Assembly: GCA_024636755.1 (NCBI GenBank)
Contig: JAGXGL010000082.1
Coordinates: forward strand, 1-32,354
From: Guyparkeria sp.
Lineage (GTDB): Bacteria; Pseudomonadota; Gammaproteobacteria; Halothiobacillales; Halothiobacillaceae
DNA: 32,354 nt
Direction: 5' to 3'
Below are positions 16,606-24,120 of the stretch, piece by piece. The notes below the pieces were generated by a model. It searched no databases, had not been told where the DNA came from, and worked only from the letters and a program-made list of their open reading frames with translations. Both the position numbers and the translations under genes were made by a program. Position 1 is the stretch's first letter. Each line of letters begins with the position of its first letter.

Positions 16606-17462
16606 GCGACGCGTTCCTTCGCCTTGTCCTTGGTCGTTCCCTTGGCCGCAGCGGGGCTCGAGCTGCCGATTTCCTCGACCTTCTTCTGCTTTTCATAGAG
16701 GAAGGTCAGTACCTCGTGGCGATAGTGGTTGTAGGTCGGGTCGTCGGCCAGGGCCAGACGGTTGCGGGGTCGCGGCAGGTCGATGGTGAGGATTTCGCCC
16801 ACGGTGGCCGCTGGACCGTTGGTCATCATCACGATGCGGTCGGAGAGCAGCACGGCCTCGTCGACGTCGTGGGTGATCATGATCACCGTGTTGCCCAGAT
16901 CGGCCTGGATCTCCATCAGCGAGTCCTGCAGATGGGCCCGGGTGAGTGCGTCGAGCGCGCCGAAGGGTTCGTCCATCAGCAGCACCTTCGGTTGCATCGC
17001 CAATGCCCGGGCGATGCCGACGCGCTGCTTCATGCCCCCAGAGATCTCGTCCGGGCGCTTGTGCAGGGCGTGATCCATCTGGACCAAGGCAAGATTGTGG
17101 TGGATCCAGTCGCGCATCTCGGCGCGGCTCATGCGGCCCTTGAAGACCTTCTTCACCGCCAGTTCAACGTTTTGGTAGACGGTCAGCCAGGGCAGCAGTG
17201 AATGGTTCTGGAAGACCACCGCCCGCTCGGGGCCCGGTTGATCGACCTCGCGGCCGTCGAGCAGCACGCCGCCGCGGGTGGCCTGGTGCAGTCCGGCGAG
17301 AATGTTGAGTACGGTCGACTTGCCGCAGCCGGAGTGGCCGATTAGCGAGATGAACTCGCCTTCGTCGACCTTGAGGTTGATGTTGTCGAGGGCTTGGAAG
17401 GGTCCCTTGGGCGTGGGGAACTCGATGTCGACGCCCGTCAGTTCGAGGTGTGATTGAGTCAT
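16602..17462 (-). CDS. nrtD: Nitrate ABC transporter ATP-binding protein NrtD
   Basis: The protein has 286 residues. Walker A is GHSGCGKST near residue 43, the Q-loop lies in VVFQNHSLLPWLTVYQNV, the ABC signature is SGGMKQRVGIARAL, Walker B is VLLMDEPFGALD, and the H-loop is MITHDVDEA. The pattern matches the NrtD/NasD branch of the nitrate/sulfonate/taurine family. It drives nitrate import with NrtB and NrtA at the inner face of the membrane. A GGAGA precedes the ATG, 13 nt after nrtB. The last ~40 residues are lysine- and alanine-rich and probably disordered. Cyanobacterial NrtC, with its fused regulatory domain, is not present. Confidence 0.95.
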   Translation of the reverse strand: MTQSHLELTGVDIEFPTPKGPFQALDNINLKVDEGEFISLIGHSGCGKSTVLNILAGLHQATRGGVLLDGREVDQPGPERAVVFQNHSLLPWLTVYQNVELAVKKVFKGRMSRAEMRDWIHHNLALVQMDHALHKRPDEISGGMKQRVGIARALAMQPKVLLMDEPFGALDALTRAHLQDSLMEIQADLGNTVIMITHDVDEAVLLSDRIVMMTNGPAATVGEILTIDLPRPRNRLALADDPTYNHYRHEVLTFLYEKQKKVEEIGSSSPAAAKGTTKDKAKERVA

Positions 17463-17475
17463 GACGAAGTCTCCA

Positions 17476-18486
17476 TTAACGCATTATTGCGGTCTTGTCC
17501 CAGGACATGGCTCGCTGCAGCGCAAGCATGCCCCGGTCGAGGAGGAAGCCGATCAGGCCGATCACCAGCACGGCGACCATGATCCGGGCCAGTGAGTCGG
17601 ACGAGCCGTTCTGGAACTCGTCCCAGACGAACTTTCCGAGGCCAGGGCTCTGAGCCAGCATTTCGGCGGCGATCAGCACCATCCAGGCGATACCCAGCGA
17701 CAGGCGCAGGCCGGTGAAGATCATCGGGATGGAGGAGGGCAGGACGATCTTGACCACGTGGGTCAGCCAACCCAGGCGCAGCACCTGGGAGACGTTGAGC
17801 AGATCGCGGCTGACGGTGTTCACGCCCACGGTGGTGTTGATCATCGTCGGCCAGAGAGAACACAGGACGACGGTGATCATCGAGGTCAGGAAAGACTTGT
17901 CGAACATGGGATCATCGGTGACGTAGACCGCGCTGACGACGATGGTGACCAGCGGCAGCCACGCCAGTGGCGAGACCGGCTTGAAGATCTGCACCAGCGG
18001 GTTGAACGCCGCGTACAGGTTGCGGCTCAGGCCGGTGATGATGCCCAGCGGGATGGCGATGATCGAGGCGATTAAGAAACCCGAGAGCACGGTGATCAGG
18101 CTGGTGATGACCTGGTCGAAGAATGTCGCCTTGCCGGTGTAGTCGTGAATCCGCGGCTCGTACCCTGGATCGTTGGCCAGCCGCTCGGCGATCCGGTCGT
18201 CCTGGCGTTCATAGAAGGCCTCGGCCTTTTCGCGCTCGGCGACGTGCTCCACGTAGAGCGCCTCGGCCTGGTTCCAGACTTGCGCCGGGCCGGGGAACTG
18301 GCCGAGCGAGGTGTCGATCTTCCCGGCCACGCCGGACCAGAGCATCAGGAAGACCATCAGGCCGATGACCGGCAGGCCGACCGTGCGGAACAAGACGTCG
18401 AGTTGGGCCCGGGGGCTCTCGCCCCGGGCCAGGTTCACGAACGGGGCGATGGCCCGTGGTGTCTTGAGTGACAGGTTGGTGTTCAT
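17476..18486 (-). CDS. nrtB: Nitrate ABC transporter permease NrtB
   Basis: The protein has 336 residues with one N-terminal membrane segment (LPVIGLMVFLMLWSGVAG, about 34-51). A charged, coiled-coil-like stretch of about 80 residues follows (AEREKAEAFYERQDDRIAER). The binding-protein-dependent permease core has five membrane segments from about 128 on. The EAA-type loop reads LRLGWLTHVVKIVLPSSIP near 240. It forms the membrane channel for nitrate with NrtD. The start has GGAGTTAAACC directly upstream, 36 nt after nrtA. The extra hydrophilic stretch between the first and second segments is not needed in the cyanobacterial protein but, as I recall, is common in proteobacterial NrtB. Confidence 0.94.
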   Translation of the reverse strand: MNTNLSLKTPRAIAPFVNLARGESPRAQLDVLFRTVGLPVIGLMVFLMLWSGVAGKIDTSLGQFPGPAQVWNQAEALYVEHVAEREKAEAFYERQDDRIAERLANDPGYEPRIHDYTGKATFFDQVITSLITVLSGFLIASIIAIPLGIITGLSRNLYAAFNPLVQIFKPVSPLAWLPLVTIVVSAVYVTDDPMFDKSFLTSMITVVLCSLWPTMINTTVGVNTVSRDLLNVSQVLRLGWLTHVVKIVLPSSIPMIFTGLRLSLGIAWMVLIAAEMLAQSPGLGKFVWDEFQNGSSDSLARIMVAVLVIGLIGFLLDRGMLALQRAMSWDKTAIMR

Positions 18487-18521
18487 GGTTTAACTCCGGA
18501 TGTTCGGGCAGTCCAGGTCGG

Positions 18522-19922
18522 TCAGACCTGGTCCTCGCCCTTGAGACCGATGGGGAACTGTTTGAGGTACTCGTTCGGCTTGCGCCCGTCGTAGGTGACG
18601 CCGTCGATAAACTCACTCTGCGGCGGCTTGAAGCCGGTTTCGCTGTCGAAATCCGGGAAGTCGTCGGCGCTCATCGTTCCGTCGGCGATCAGCTCGCGCG
18701 CCGCCTGGGTGTAGATGTCCGGGCGGTAGACCTGCTTGGCGGTCTCCATGTACCAGTCGTCCGACTTGCGCTCGGCAATCTGGCCCCAGCGGCGCATCTG
18801 CGTGAGGTACCAGATGGCATCCGAGTAGTAGGGGTAGGTGGCGTTGTAACGGAAGAAGACGTTGAAGTCGGGGACCGGGCGCTCGTCGCCCTTCTCGTAC
18901 TCGAAGGTGCCGGTCATGGAATTGGCGATCACCTTCTCATCGGCGCCGACATAGTTCGGCCGCGCCAGGATCTCGACCGCCTCGGGCCGGTTGGCGTTGT
19001 CGTCGGCATCCAGCCACTTGGCGGCCCGGATCAGCGCCTTGACCAGACGCACGGTGGTATTGGGATACGTCTCGGCGAACTCGCGCGTGATCCCGAACAC
19101 CTTCTCCGGGTTGTTCTTCCAGATCTCGTAGTCCGTGATGACCGGCACGCCGATGCCCTTGAACACGGCCTGCTGGTTCCAGGGTTCACCGACGCAATAG
19201 CCGCTGATGGTGCCGGCCTCGAGGGTCGCGGGCATTTGCGGGGGCGGGGTGACCGAAAGCTGGGCATCGGCGTCGATGAGCCCGGAGGTGTCGCCGTTGC
19301 TCGGATCGTAGTAGCCCGGGTGAATCCCGCCGGCAGCCAGCCAATAGCGCAGCTCGTAATTGTGGGTGGAGACGGGAAACACCATGCCCATCTTGAACGG
19401 CTGACCCTCGGCATTACGCCGGTCGACCACCGGTTTGAGGTAGTCGGCCTTGATCGGGTGGACTGGTTTGCCATCGTCGCGCTTGGGCAGGTCGGGGAGC
19501 ATTTCCTCCCAGACGTCGTTGGACAGCGTGATGCCGTTGCCATTGAGGTCCATGGAGAAGGGCGTGATGATCTCCGCTTCGGTGCCGTAACCGATGGTGG
19601 CGGCGAGCGGTTGCCCGGCAAGCATGTGTGCCCCGTCGAGTTGGCCGGTAATCACGCCGTCGAGCAGCACCTTCCAGTTGGCCTGGGCTTCAAGCGTGAC
19701 GTACAACCCCTCGTCTTCGAAGTAACCCTTCTCGTAGGCGATGGCGAGTGGCGCCATGTCGGTCAGCTTGATGAAGCCGAAGGTCAGGGCCTCCTTCTCC
19801 GCGTAGCCGATTTCGGCCTGCGCCGGCAGGGCGGTCAGGGCGCTGCCGGCCAGTGCCGCACCGGCCAGGCTCATCGCGGTGCGCTGCAAAAAGCGGCGTC
19901 GTGACGGGGTTGTTTGGGTCAT
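18522..19922 (-). CDS. nrtA: Nitrate-binding periplasmic protein NrtA
   Basis: The protein has 466 residues from ATG 19922, chosen because AGGAGAG lies 7-8 nt upstream; an in-frame ATG at 19973 would lie within the leader terminator. A twin-arginine signal peptide is plain: SRRRFLQ at 7-13, a hydrophobic stretch, then a likely AQA cleavage near residue 36. The mature part follows Nrt[25 protein letters not shown], then [20 protein letters not shown] near 255. It captures nitrate in the periplasm for NrtB/NrtD. It is the first gene of the nrt-nir transcription unit, behind a sigma-54 promoter and an ANTAR-type attenuator. Tat export suggests folding before export; the reason is not visible in the sequence. 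Confidence 0.96.
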   Translation of the reverse strand: MTQTTPSRRRFLQRTAMSLAGAALAGSALTALPAQAEIGYAEKEALTFGFIKLTDMAPLAIAYEKGYFEDEGLYVTLEAQANWKVLLDGVITGQLDGAHMLAGQPLAATIGYGTEAEIITPFSMDLNGNGITLSNDVWEEMLPDLPKRDDGKPVHPIKADYLKPVVDRRNAEGQPFKMGMVFPVSTHNYELRYWLAAGGIHPGYYDPSNGDTSGLIDADAQLSVTPPPQMPATLEAGTISGYCVGEPWNQQAVFKGIGVPVITDYEIWKNNPEKVFGITREFAETYPNTTVRLVKALIRAAKWLDADDNANRPEAVEILARPNYVGADEKVIANSMTGTFEYEKGDERPVPDFNVFFRYNATYPYYSDAIWYLTQMRRWGQIAERKSDDWYMETAKQVYRPDIYTQAARELIADGTMSADDFPDFDSETGFKPPQSEFIDGVTYDGRKPNEYLKQFPIGLKGEDQV

Positions 19923-19958
19923 GAGATCTCTCCTATGGACGATTCGTGGGCATGAAAT

Positions 19959-20002
19959 AAAAAAGGCGCTCACGCTCCGGCTTTGCCGGATTCGTGAGCG
20001 CC
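19959..20002 (-). terminator. Leader terminator of nrtA
   Basis: GGCGCTCACG (20002-19993) pairs perfectly with CGTGAGCGCC (19974-19965). Within it CCGGC/GCCGG forms an inner stem, and TTTTTTATTT follows. The terminator lies 37 nt before the nrtA ATG and would stop transcription unless opened. Its 5' arm includes part of the loop and the 3' strand of hexaloop P2. Confidence 0.9.
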
Positions 20003-20043
20003 TTTGCTCGTTTTGATTGGTTGCTCCCGCCGCCGTTGGCGGG
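19996..20043 (-). promoter_or_regulatory. ANTAR-target RNA (two hexaloops) in nrtA leader
   Basis: P1 is CCCGCC-AACGGC-GGCGGG (20043-20026), a perfect 6-bp stem. P2 is GAGC-AAAGGC-GCTC (20009-19996). Both loops have six bases with A1 and G4. The P1 loop is identical to that of the nasA leader, and the P2 loop differs from it by one base. P2 shares GGCGCTC with the terminator's 5' arm, so P1-P2 and terminator are mutually exclusive. NasT, an ANTAR protein encoded about 1.4 kb upstream, is the expected ligand. Binding is inferred. Confidence 0.88.
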
Positions 20044-20058
20044 GCGTGCTTTACTTAA

Positions 20059-20074
20059 TGCATGGGCTGTGCCA
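20059..20074 (-). promoter_or_regulatory. Sigma-54 promoter of nrtA operon
   Basis: On the minus strand TGGCACAGCCCATGCA matches TGGCAC-N5-TTGCA, with GG (20073-20072) and GC (20061-20060) 10 bp apart. The start is predicted near 20048, about 5 nt before hexaloop P1. Confidence 0.8.
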
Positions 20075-20158
20075 TTTTTCTATAGTCTGATAAAACAACA
20101 GGTTGTTGGATTTAATCCCGATTGGCCGGTTGGCCGTTGCCCCATGACGCGGCAGCTG

Positions 20159-20175
20159 TTCGCCATCATGGTGCA
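20159..20175. promoter_or_regulatory. NtrC-like site upstream of nrtA
   Basis: On the minus strand TGCACCATGATGGCGAA matches the NtrC consensus TGCACYA-N3-TRGTGCA at 12 of 14 defined positions. It lies about 119 bp upstream of the predicted start and just beyond the nasS stop codon. Confidence 0.55.
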
Positions 20176-20188
20176 ACGATGGCCGGAT

Positions 20189-21406
20189 TCAGCCCGGCGG
20201 GTCGAATGCTTGTCCGTTAAGGAAACGGTCGGCGCCCAACGTGAGCCCGCCGGGCGTTTCCTGCCAGTTTGTGGCGTGGATGCCCTCGCGTTTGCTGCGC
20301 TCGATGGGTAGGGGCTCGCCGAGATCCTGCATCAGTTCCCGGTACGGCCGATCATCGAACACTTGCGCGGCGAGTCGGGGGAGCAGGCCCTCTCCATCCG
20401 CCAGATCGCTGTCGAGTGGCAACTGCTCGAGCATCCACAGCGCCTGTGACCACCACGGATAGTTGGCCGAGTAGCGATGGAACACGTTGAAATCAGGCAG
20501 TTCGACGATCGGTTCGTCTCGCCCCATCTGGATTCGCCCGGTAAGCGACGGGGCGATCGCCGCCTCCGGGGCGTCGATCACGTGCGCTTCGGCGATCATC
20601 TGCGCCGCCTCGAGGCGGTGCTCGGGATCGTCCAGCCAGGCGCATGCCTCGTAGAGTGCGGCCATCAGCGCCTTGAGCGTCTGCGGGTGGGCCTTCGCCC
20701 AGGCGTGTGTCACGCCGAGGACCTTTTCCGGACTGTTGTTCCAGATCTCGTAGCCGGTGATCGCGATTCGCCCCTCGCCGCGCTGGACCGCGAGGGTATT
20801 CCAGGGTTCGCCCACGCAGAAACCGTCGATATGGCCATGGTGGAGGTTGGCGACCATCTGTGGTGGGGGAATCACCACGATGCGCACGTCGTGGTCGGGC
20901 TCGATGCCGTGATGCTTCAGCCACAGGCGGAGCTGCAGGGTATGCATGGAATAGGGGAAAACCGTGGCGAAGGTGCGCTTAGGTCGGCCCTCAACCTGTT
21001 CGCGGGCGATCAGGCGCTGGAGCGCGCGCCCCACATCACCGACGTCATTGCCGCCTGCCAGTTCCGCCAGTTCGCGATGGAGGGCGGTGGACAGGGTGAT
21101 GGCGTTGCCGTTGAGATTCAGCACGAAGGGGGCGAGCATCGCTTTGGTGACCGAGCCGAGTCCGGCGGTGCAGGCCAGCGGCATGGGCGCGAGCATCTGG
21201 GCGCCGTCCAGTTCGCCGATGATCACCCGGTCTCGGATGTTGGCCCAGGAGACCTCGCGCTTGAGTTCGACATCAAGCCCCCACTTCTCGAATAGGCTTT
21301 TTTCGTGGGCGACGATCAGTGGGGCGCAGTCGGTCAGTGGAATAAAGCCCAGCGTGAGGCGTCTTTTCTCCGGTTGGTAAATCGTCTTGGTGTTCGTCGG
21401 GTCCAT
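20189..21406 (-). CDS. nasS: NasS, cytoplasmic nitrate sensor (NrtA-like)
   Basis: The protein has 405 residues and is homologous to NrtA along its length: TLGFIPLTDCAPLIVAHEKSLF at the start, and FCVGEPWNTLAVQRGEGRI near 195. It has no signal peptide; it begins MDPTNTKTIYQPEKRRLTLGF. Loss of the export signal while keeping the nitrate-binding fold is the hallmark of NasS. In Azotobacter, Paracoccus and relatives NasS holds NasT inactive until nitrate or nitrite binds. It starts 11 nt after nasT, so both are made together. The order nasT-nasS is the reverse of the usual nasS-nasT. A soluble transporter component is the less likely alternative. Confidence 0.88.
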   Translation of the reverse strand: MDPTNTKTIYQPEKRRLTLGFIPLTDCAPLIVAHEKSLFEKWGLDVELKREVSWANIRDRVIIGELDGAQMLAPMPLACTAGLGSVTKAMLAPFVLNLNGNAITLSTALHRELAELAGGNDVGDVGRALQRLIAREQVEGRPKRTFATVFPYSMHTLQLRLWLKHHGIEPDHDVRIVVIPPPQMVANLHHGHIDGFCVGEPWNTLAVQRGEGRIAITGYEIWNNSPEKVLGVTHAWAKAHPQTLKALMAALYEACAWLDDPEHRLEAAQMIAEAHVIDAPEAAIAPSLTGRIQMGRDEPIVELPDFNVFHRYSANYPWWSQALWMLEQLPLDSDLADGEGLLPRLAAQVFDDRPYRELMQDLGEPLPIERSKREGIHATNWQETPGGLTLGADRFLNGQAFDPPG

Positions 21407-21417
21407 GCTGTGCTCTC

Positions 21418-22002
21418 TCAGATGCCGTCGTCGCCGACGAGATCGAATACCGCGATCACGTTGCGCGCCGTCTCGACCAGTTGCTGGTTGCGATTCATGG
21501 CCATCTTCCGCATGGCGTGGTAGGCCTGTGTCTCGTCGAAGCCGCGATGCTTCATCAACAGCCCCTTGGCCTTCTCGACCACCTTGCGGTCCTCGAGTTG
21601 GGTGCGGGTCTCGTCCAGTTCGTTGCGCAGGGCTTGGAATTCGCGGAATCGCGCGACGGCCACGTCGACGATCGGCCTGACGCGATCCACGCGCATGCCG
21701 TCGTAGATGTACGCGCTGACGCCCGCCTTGATCGCCTTAGCAATGCTTTCTTCGCTGTCCTCCTCGGAAAACAGCACGATGGGCCGCGGATTGTCGCGCG
21801 AGACCACCGACATGTTCTCAAGCGCATCGCGATCGGGTGACTCGATGTCGATGATCACGACGTCTGGCTGGTGAGCTTCGACTTCCTGCGAGAGTCGTTC
21901 AACGCTGGCCAGTCGGGCGACGACCTCGTGCCCGGCATCCTGGAGGGATTGTTCGACGATCGCGGCACGGCCACGATCCTGATCGATGAGCATCACGCGC
22001 AT
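21418..22002 (-). CDS. nasT: NasT, ANTAR-domain antitermination regulator
   Basis: The protein has 194 residues from ATG 22002, which begins MRVMLIDQDRGRAAIVE as receiver-like domains do. An ATG 16 codons upstream (22050) is open but adds a proline- and arginine-rich tail without a ribosome site. The receiver-like part has VIIDIESPDRD near residue 53. The C-terminal ANTAR domain (about 120-190) reads LEDRKVVEKAKGLLMKHRGF, then AYHAMRKMAMNRNQQLVETA. ANTAR proteins bind tandem hexaloop RNA and prevent termination. Two such leaders lie in this window, before nrtA and nasA, so NasT most likely controls both. An AGGAAG lies 12 nt before the start. It has its own sigma-54 promoter. Confidence 0.93.
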   Translation of the reverse strand: MRVMLIDQDRGRAAIVEQSLQDAGHEVVARLASVERLSQEVEAHQPDVVIIDIESPDRDALENMSVVSRDNPRPIVLFSEEDSEESIAKAIKAGVSAYIYDGMRVDRVRPIVDVAVARFREFQALRNELDETRTQLEDRKVVEKAKGLLMKHRGFDETQAYHAMRKMAMNRNQQLVETARNVIAVFDLVGDDGI

Positions 22003-22096
22003 GGCTCGGTGGCACTTCCTGGTATTCCGGGGGAGGGTGTTGCCGGTCATGGGCGCCCGTAAATCGGTGGGCGGTGACGGTCGTTACCGCACTGAT

Positions 22097-22112
22097 TGCA
22101 ACTCCCATGCCA
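22097..22112 (-). promoter_or_regulatory. Sigma-54 promoter of nasTS
   Basis: On the minus strand TGGCATGGGAGTTGCA fits TGGCAC-N5-TTGCA very well, with GG (22111-22110) and GC (22099-22098) 10 bp apart. The start would be near 22086, leaving an 84-nt leader before the nasT ATG. No hexaloop or terminator is seen in that leader. Confidence 0.8.
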
Positions 22113-22139
22113 CTACCGCGAGCGGCGAGGCGGCACGGA

Positions 22140-22213
22140 TGCGCGGCACCGGTGCATCAGTGGGTCGCTGTCTGCCGGTGCAATCCGCGGCACGAATGCA
22201 CTGTGCTGATGCA
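22140..22213. promoter_or_regulatory. NtrC-like sites upstream of nasT
   Basis: TGCACTGTGCTGATGCA (22197-22213) matches TGCACYA-N3-TRGTGCA at 12 of 14 defined positions and lies about 119 bp upstream of the predicted nasT start. A weaker copy at 22140-22156 ends in GGTGCA, and another at 22166-22182 also ends so. The group fits a nitrogen-controlled enhancer. Confidence 0.55.
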
Positions 22214-22246
22214 TATCCGGGGGCGTCTCCCAACCACTGTATGGAG

Positions 22247-22462
22247 CTAGCGGTGCCAGAAGCCCAGATGGGTGATGTCGGTCATGACATGCGTGGCGAC
22301 GGACGCGCAGCCGAAGCCCGCCGCGCGGCGCCCGTCGGTCAGGGCCAGCTTGCCGATGGGCAGAGGGTCGGGACGTCGTTGATGAATGAGCCGAACTGGG
22401 TGGCGGGCACGTGCCAGACTTTTGCACGGCGATGGCCGTGCCGCCTTCCTGGGGGGCACCCA
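22247..22462 (-). pseudogene. Relic of an allophanate-hydrolase C-terminal domain
   Basis: Three frames must be joined to read EGGTAIAVQ, then VWHVPATQFGSFINDVP, then PLPIGKLALTDGRRAAGF...VATHVMTDITHLGFWHR and TAG at 22249-22247. This parallels the end of the intact allophanate hydrolase in this window (EGGAAIDVEVWDVPASEFGSF, PLGIGKLTLADGSEVPGF, ATDITELGSWRSHL). At least two frameshifts are needed, so the copy is dead. It may derive from a duplicated atzF or from a stand-alone AtzF-C-like gene. It lies between nasT and the methyltransferase gene, in the same direction as both. Confidence 0.7.
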
Positions 22463-22541
22463 TGGGTGGTGCGGTAGGGCGTATAAGTCTTACTCGTGAT
22501 CGAGAGAGTGTCAGCAAAACCGCGGACGGTCCGTGATTTCC

Positions 22542-23480
22542 TTACCCGTGCGCGGAGATGGGTGTTCGCTTCAGGGGAGCGAGGGCCGCTATGTGCTCAG
22601 GTGACAGACCGCAACAGCCACCGAGCACCTGCGCACCTTCTTCAATCCACGCCTCGGCATACCGGCGCAGATCGGGTGGCTCGATCACGTCCTCGAACTG
22701 CCAATGAGGGGATTTGAAATATCCGGAGTCCGGGTACGCCATGAGGGGGCCGTCGAAGGTGCGCCGTAGGATCTCGAGGGCATCGGAGACCGCGTTCGCG
22801 GGTGTGTGCATGATGCCCGCCACGTCGACCGGCCAATCGTCCAGGACCGAGAGGATTTGCTCGAAGGGAACATCGTCGTCGGGCCCGAACCCGAGAACCT
22901 GCCCGTTCTCGTCGTGCCTGGCCGAGAACCCGGCCCAGACTGGCAGGCCCGTCTGGGCCGCGGCCTCGAAGACCAGTAGCATTCGGTGGGGGTCGTACAT
23001 CATTTCCAGGAGGAGCAGGTCGCAGCCCTCGTCGCGGAGTAGCAGGGCCTGTTCGCGCAGCGCCAGGGCCATCTCGTCGAGGCCGATGGCCGCGTTCGTG
23101 TCCGGCTGGGCGGATGCTGCGGCGATCGGCCCCCGGTGAGACAACGACCCGGCGACCATGACATCCGGCCGGTGGCCGCGCTCCCTTGCCCGCAGTGCGG
23201 CGCGGACTGATGCCCGGTTGATCTCATCGAACTTGTCGCCAAGGCCGTCAAGTTCGAGAAGGGCGCGCGAGGTGGCGTACGTGTTCGCCGTGATGATGTC
23301 GGCGCCGGCAGCGATGTAGTCCCGGTGGACCTGTTCCAGGACCTCGCTGTGTTCGAGAGATGCCGGGCCACTCCATGCGCCAGCGCTCATGGGCACGCCG
23401 CGTTTTTCAAGCTCGGTGCCGGTTGCCCCGTCGAGTAGCCTGATTTCGCCTTTTCGCAGCGCGGTATACGTCATTGCCAT
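22542..23480 (-). CDS. Homocysteine S-methyltransferase family protein
   Basis: The protein has 312 residues from ATG 23480 (an upstream ATG at 23525 is open but has no ribosome site). It starts LRKGEIRLLDGATGTELEKRGVP, typical of the family, with TANTYATSRALL near 70 and LLLLEMMYDP near 150. The C-terminal zinc-binding GGCCG lies near residue 290. The third zinc ligand normally is Cys in a G-x-N-C motif; here the segment reads GIMHTPANAV, so His may replace it. Members move a methyl group from S-methylmethionine or betaine-like donors to homocysteine. The substrate cannot be assigned here. It is single, between the atzF relic and a long divergent promoter region. Confidence 0.85.
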   Translation of the reverse strand: MAMTYTALRKGEIRLLDGATGTELEKRGVPMSAGAWSGPASLEHSEVLEQVHRDYIAAGADIITANTYATSRALLELDGLGDKFDEINRASVRAALRARERGHRPDVMVAGSLSHRGPIAAASAQPDTNAAIGLDEMALALREQALLLRDEGCDLLLLEMMYDPHRMLLVFEAAAQTGLPVWAGFSARHDENGQVLGFGPDDDVPFEQILSVLDDWPVDVAGIMHTPANAVSDALEILRRTFDGPLMAYPDSGYFKSPHWQFEDVIEPPDLRRYAEAWIEEGAQVLGGCCGLSPEHIAALAPLKRTPISAHG

Positions 23481-24120
23481 GCCATCCCGGGTCGATTCTT
23501 GTCTCCCTGCGATTGTGGCAGACAACGTCGTTCATGAATCGCAGTTGGGTCGTGTCATTGGTGCGGGCGTGACGGTTGCCGGTGGCTTGCTGTTGGCCCT
23601 GTGAAGTCGAGCGGATTGATCACGCGATACTGAGTGGGCAACGATTTTCGTTTCGTTGTCGCAAGGCCAACGCGGATCCTGCCCCCTTTCGTCGGTCCAG
23701 GCATCGCGGCACAAGGCGGCGGAGCCCGCGGGCAAGGCGTTTTTCCCTGCGGTTGTGCGACGCGGAATCCCACCTGACTTTCTCTTCGGCTGTTGTTCCG
23801 GACGTTGGCAAAAGCCTGGGCAAGGGTCTGGCCAGGACATGGCTAGGACCTGGCGTTGCCGGTGTGTGCCAGCGCGAAGCAAGGCGGGGGAGGCTTCATT
23901 CCAACGACAAGACCCCTTTCTCGCCACCCAGGTGAGGGCTGAGCGGCGGGCCGTGCCACCGGCGTGGGCGCTGGGTGCCTAACTTGGTGTCGAACTTGCT
24001 GAGTCGTGGGGGAAACGGCTTCCCAGCACCGGGAGCCCGTATTTCTCCATGGATATCCCCCCATGTGGTGCATTGCCGTCACCGGCGTGCGCGTCATTGG
24101 GGCAGAAAGGGGCGCCCCGC
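23481..24120. other. 640-bp divergent intergenic region
   Basis: The region separates the methyltransferase gene (minus) from the Amt fusion gene (plus) and should hold both promoters. I recognise no protein in any frame. An imperfect 11-bp tandem repeat (TGGCCAGGACA, TGGCTAGGACC, then TGGC) lies at about 23831-23856. No convincing sigma-54 element with 10-bp GG-GC spacing was found ahead of the fusion gene, unlike the nitrate genes. Confidence 0.5.

Noticed and set aside
17476-18486. Extra charged segment in NrtB as a novel domain
   Set aside because: I recall a similar insertion after the first membrane segment in other proteobacterial NrtB proteins, so it is probably a family feature.
19923-19973. 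Upstream ATG of nrtA at 19973
   Set aside because: It would place translation inside the leader terminator and put 17 residues before the twin-arginine signal. ATG 19922 has AGGAGAG at a proper distance.
23389-23982. Several 60-130 codon frames in the 640-bp gap before the Amt fusion
   Set aside because: They overlap one another on both strands, show no recognisable motif and lack convincing ribosome sites.
24049-24120. Start of the Amt fusion at 24049
   Set aside because: The extra 24 residues are proline- and cysteine-rich and unlike an Amt N-terminus. ATG 24121 has a better ribosome site and begins directly before the first membrane helix.
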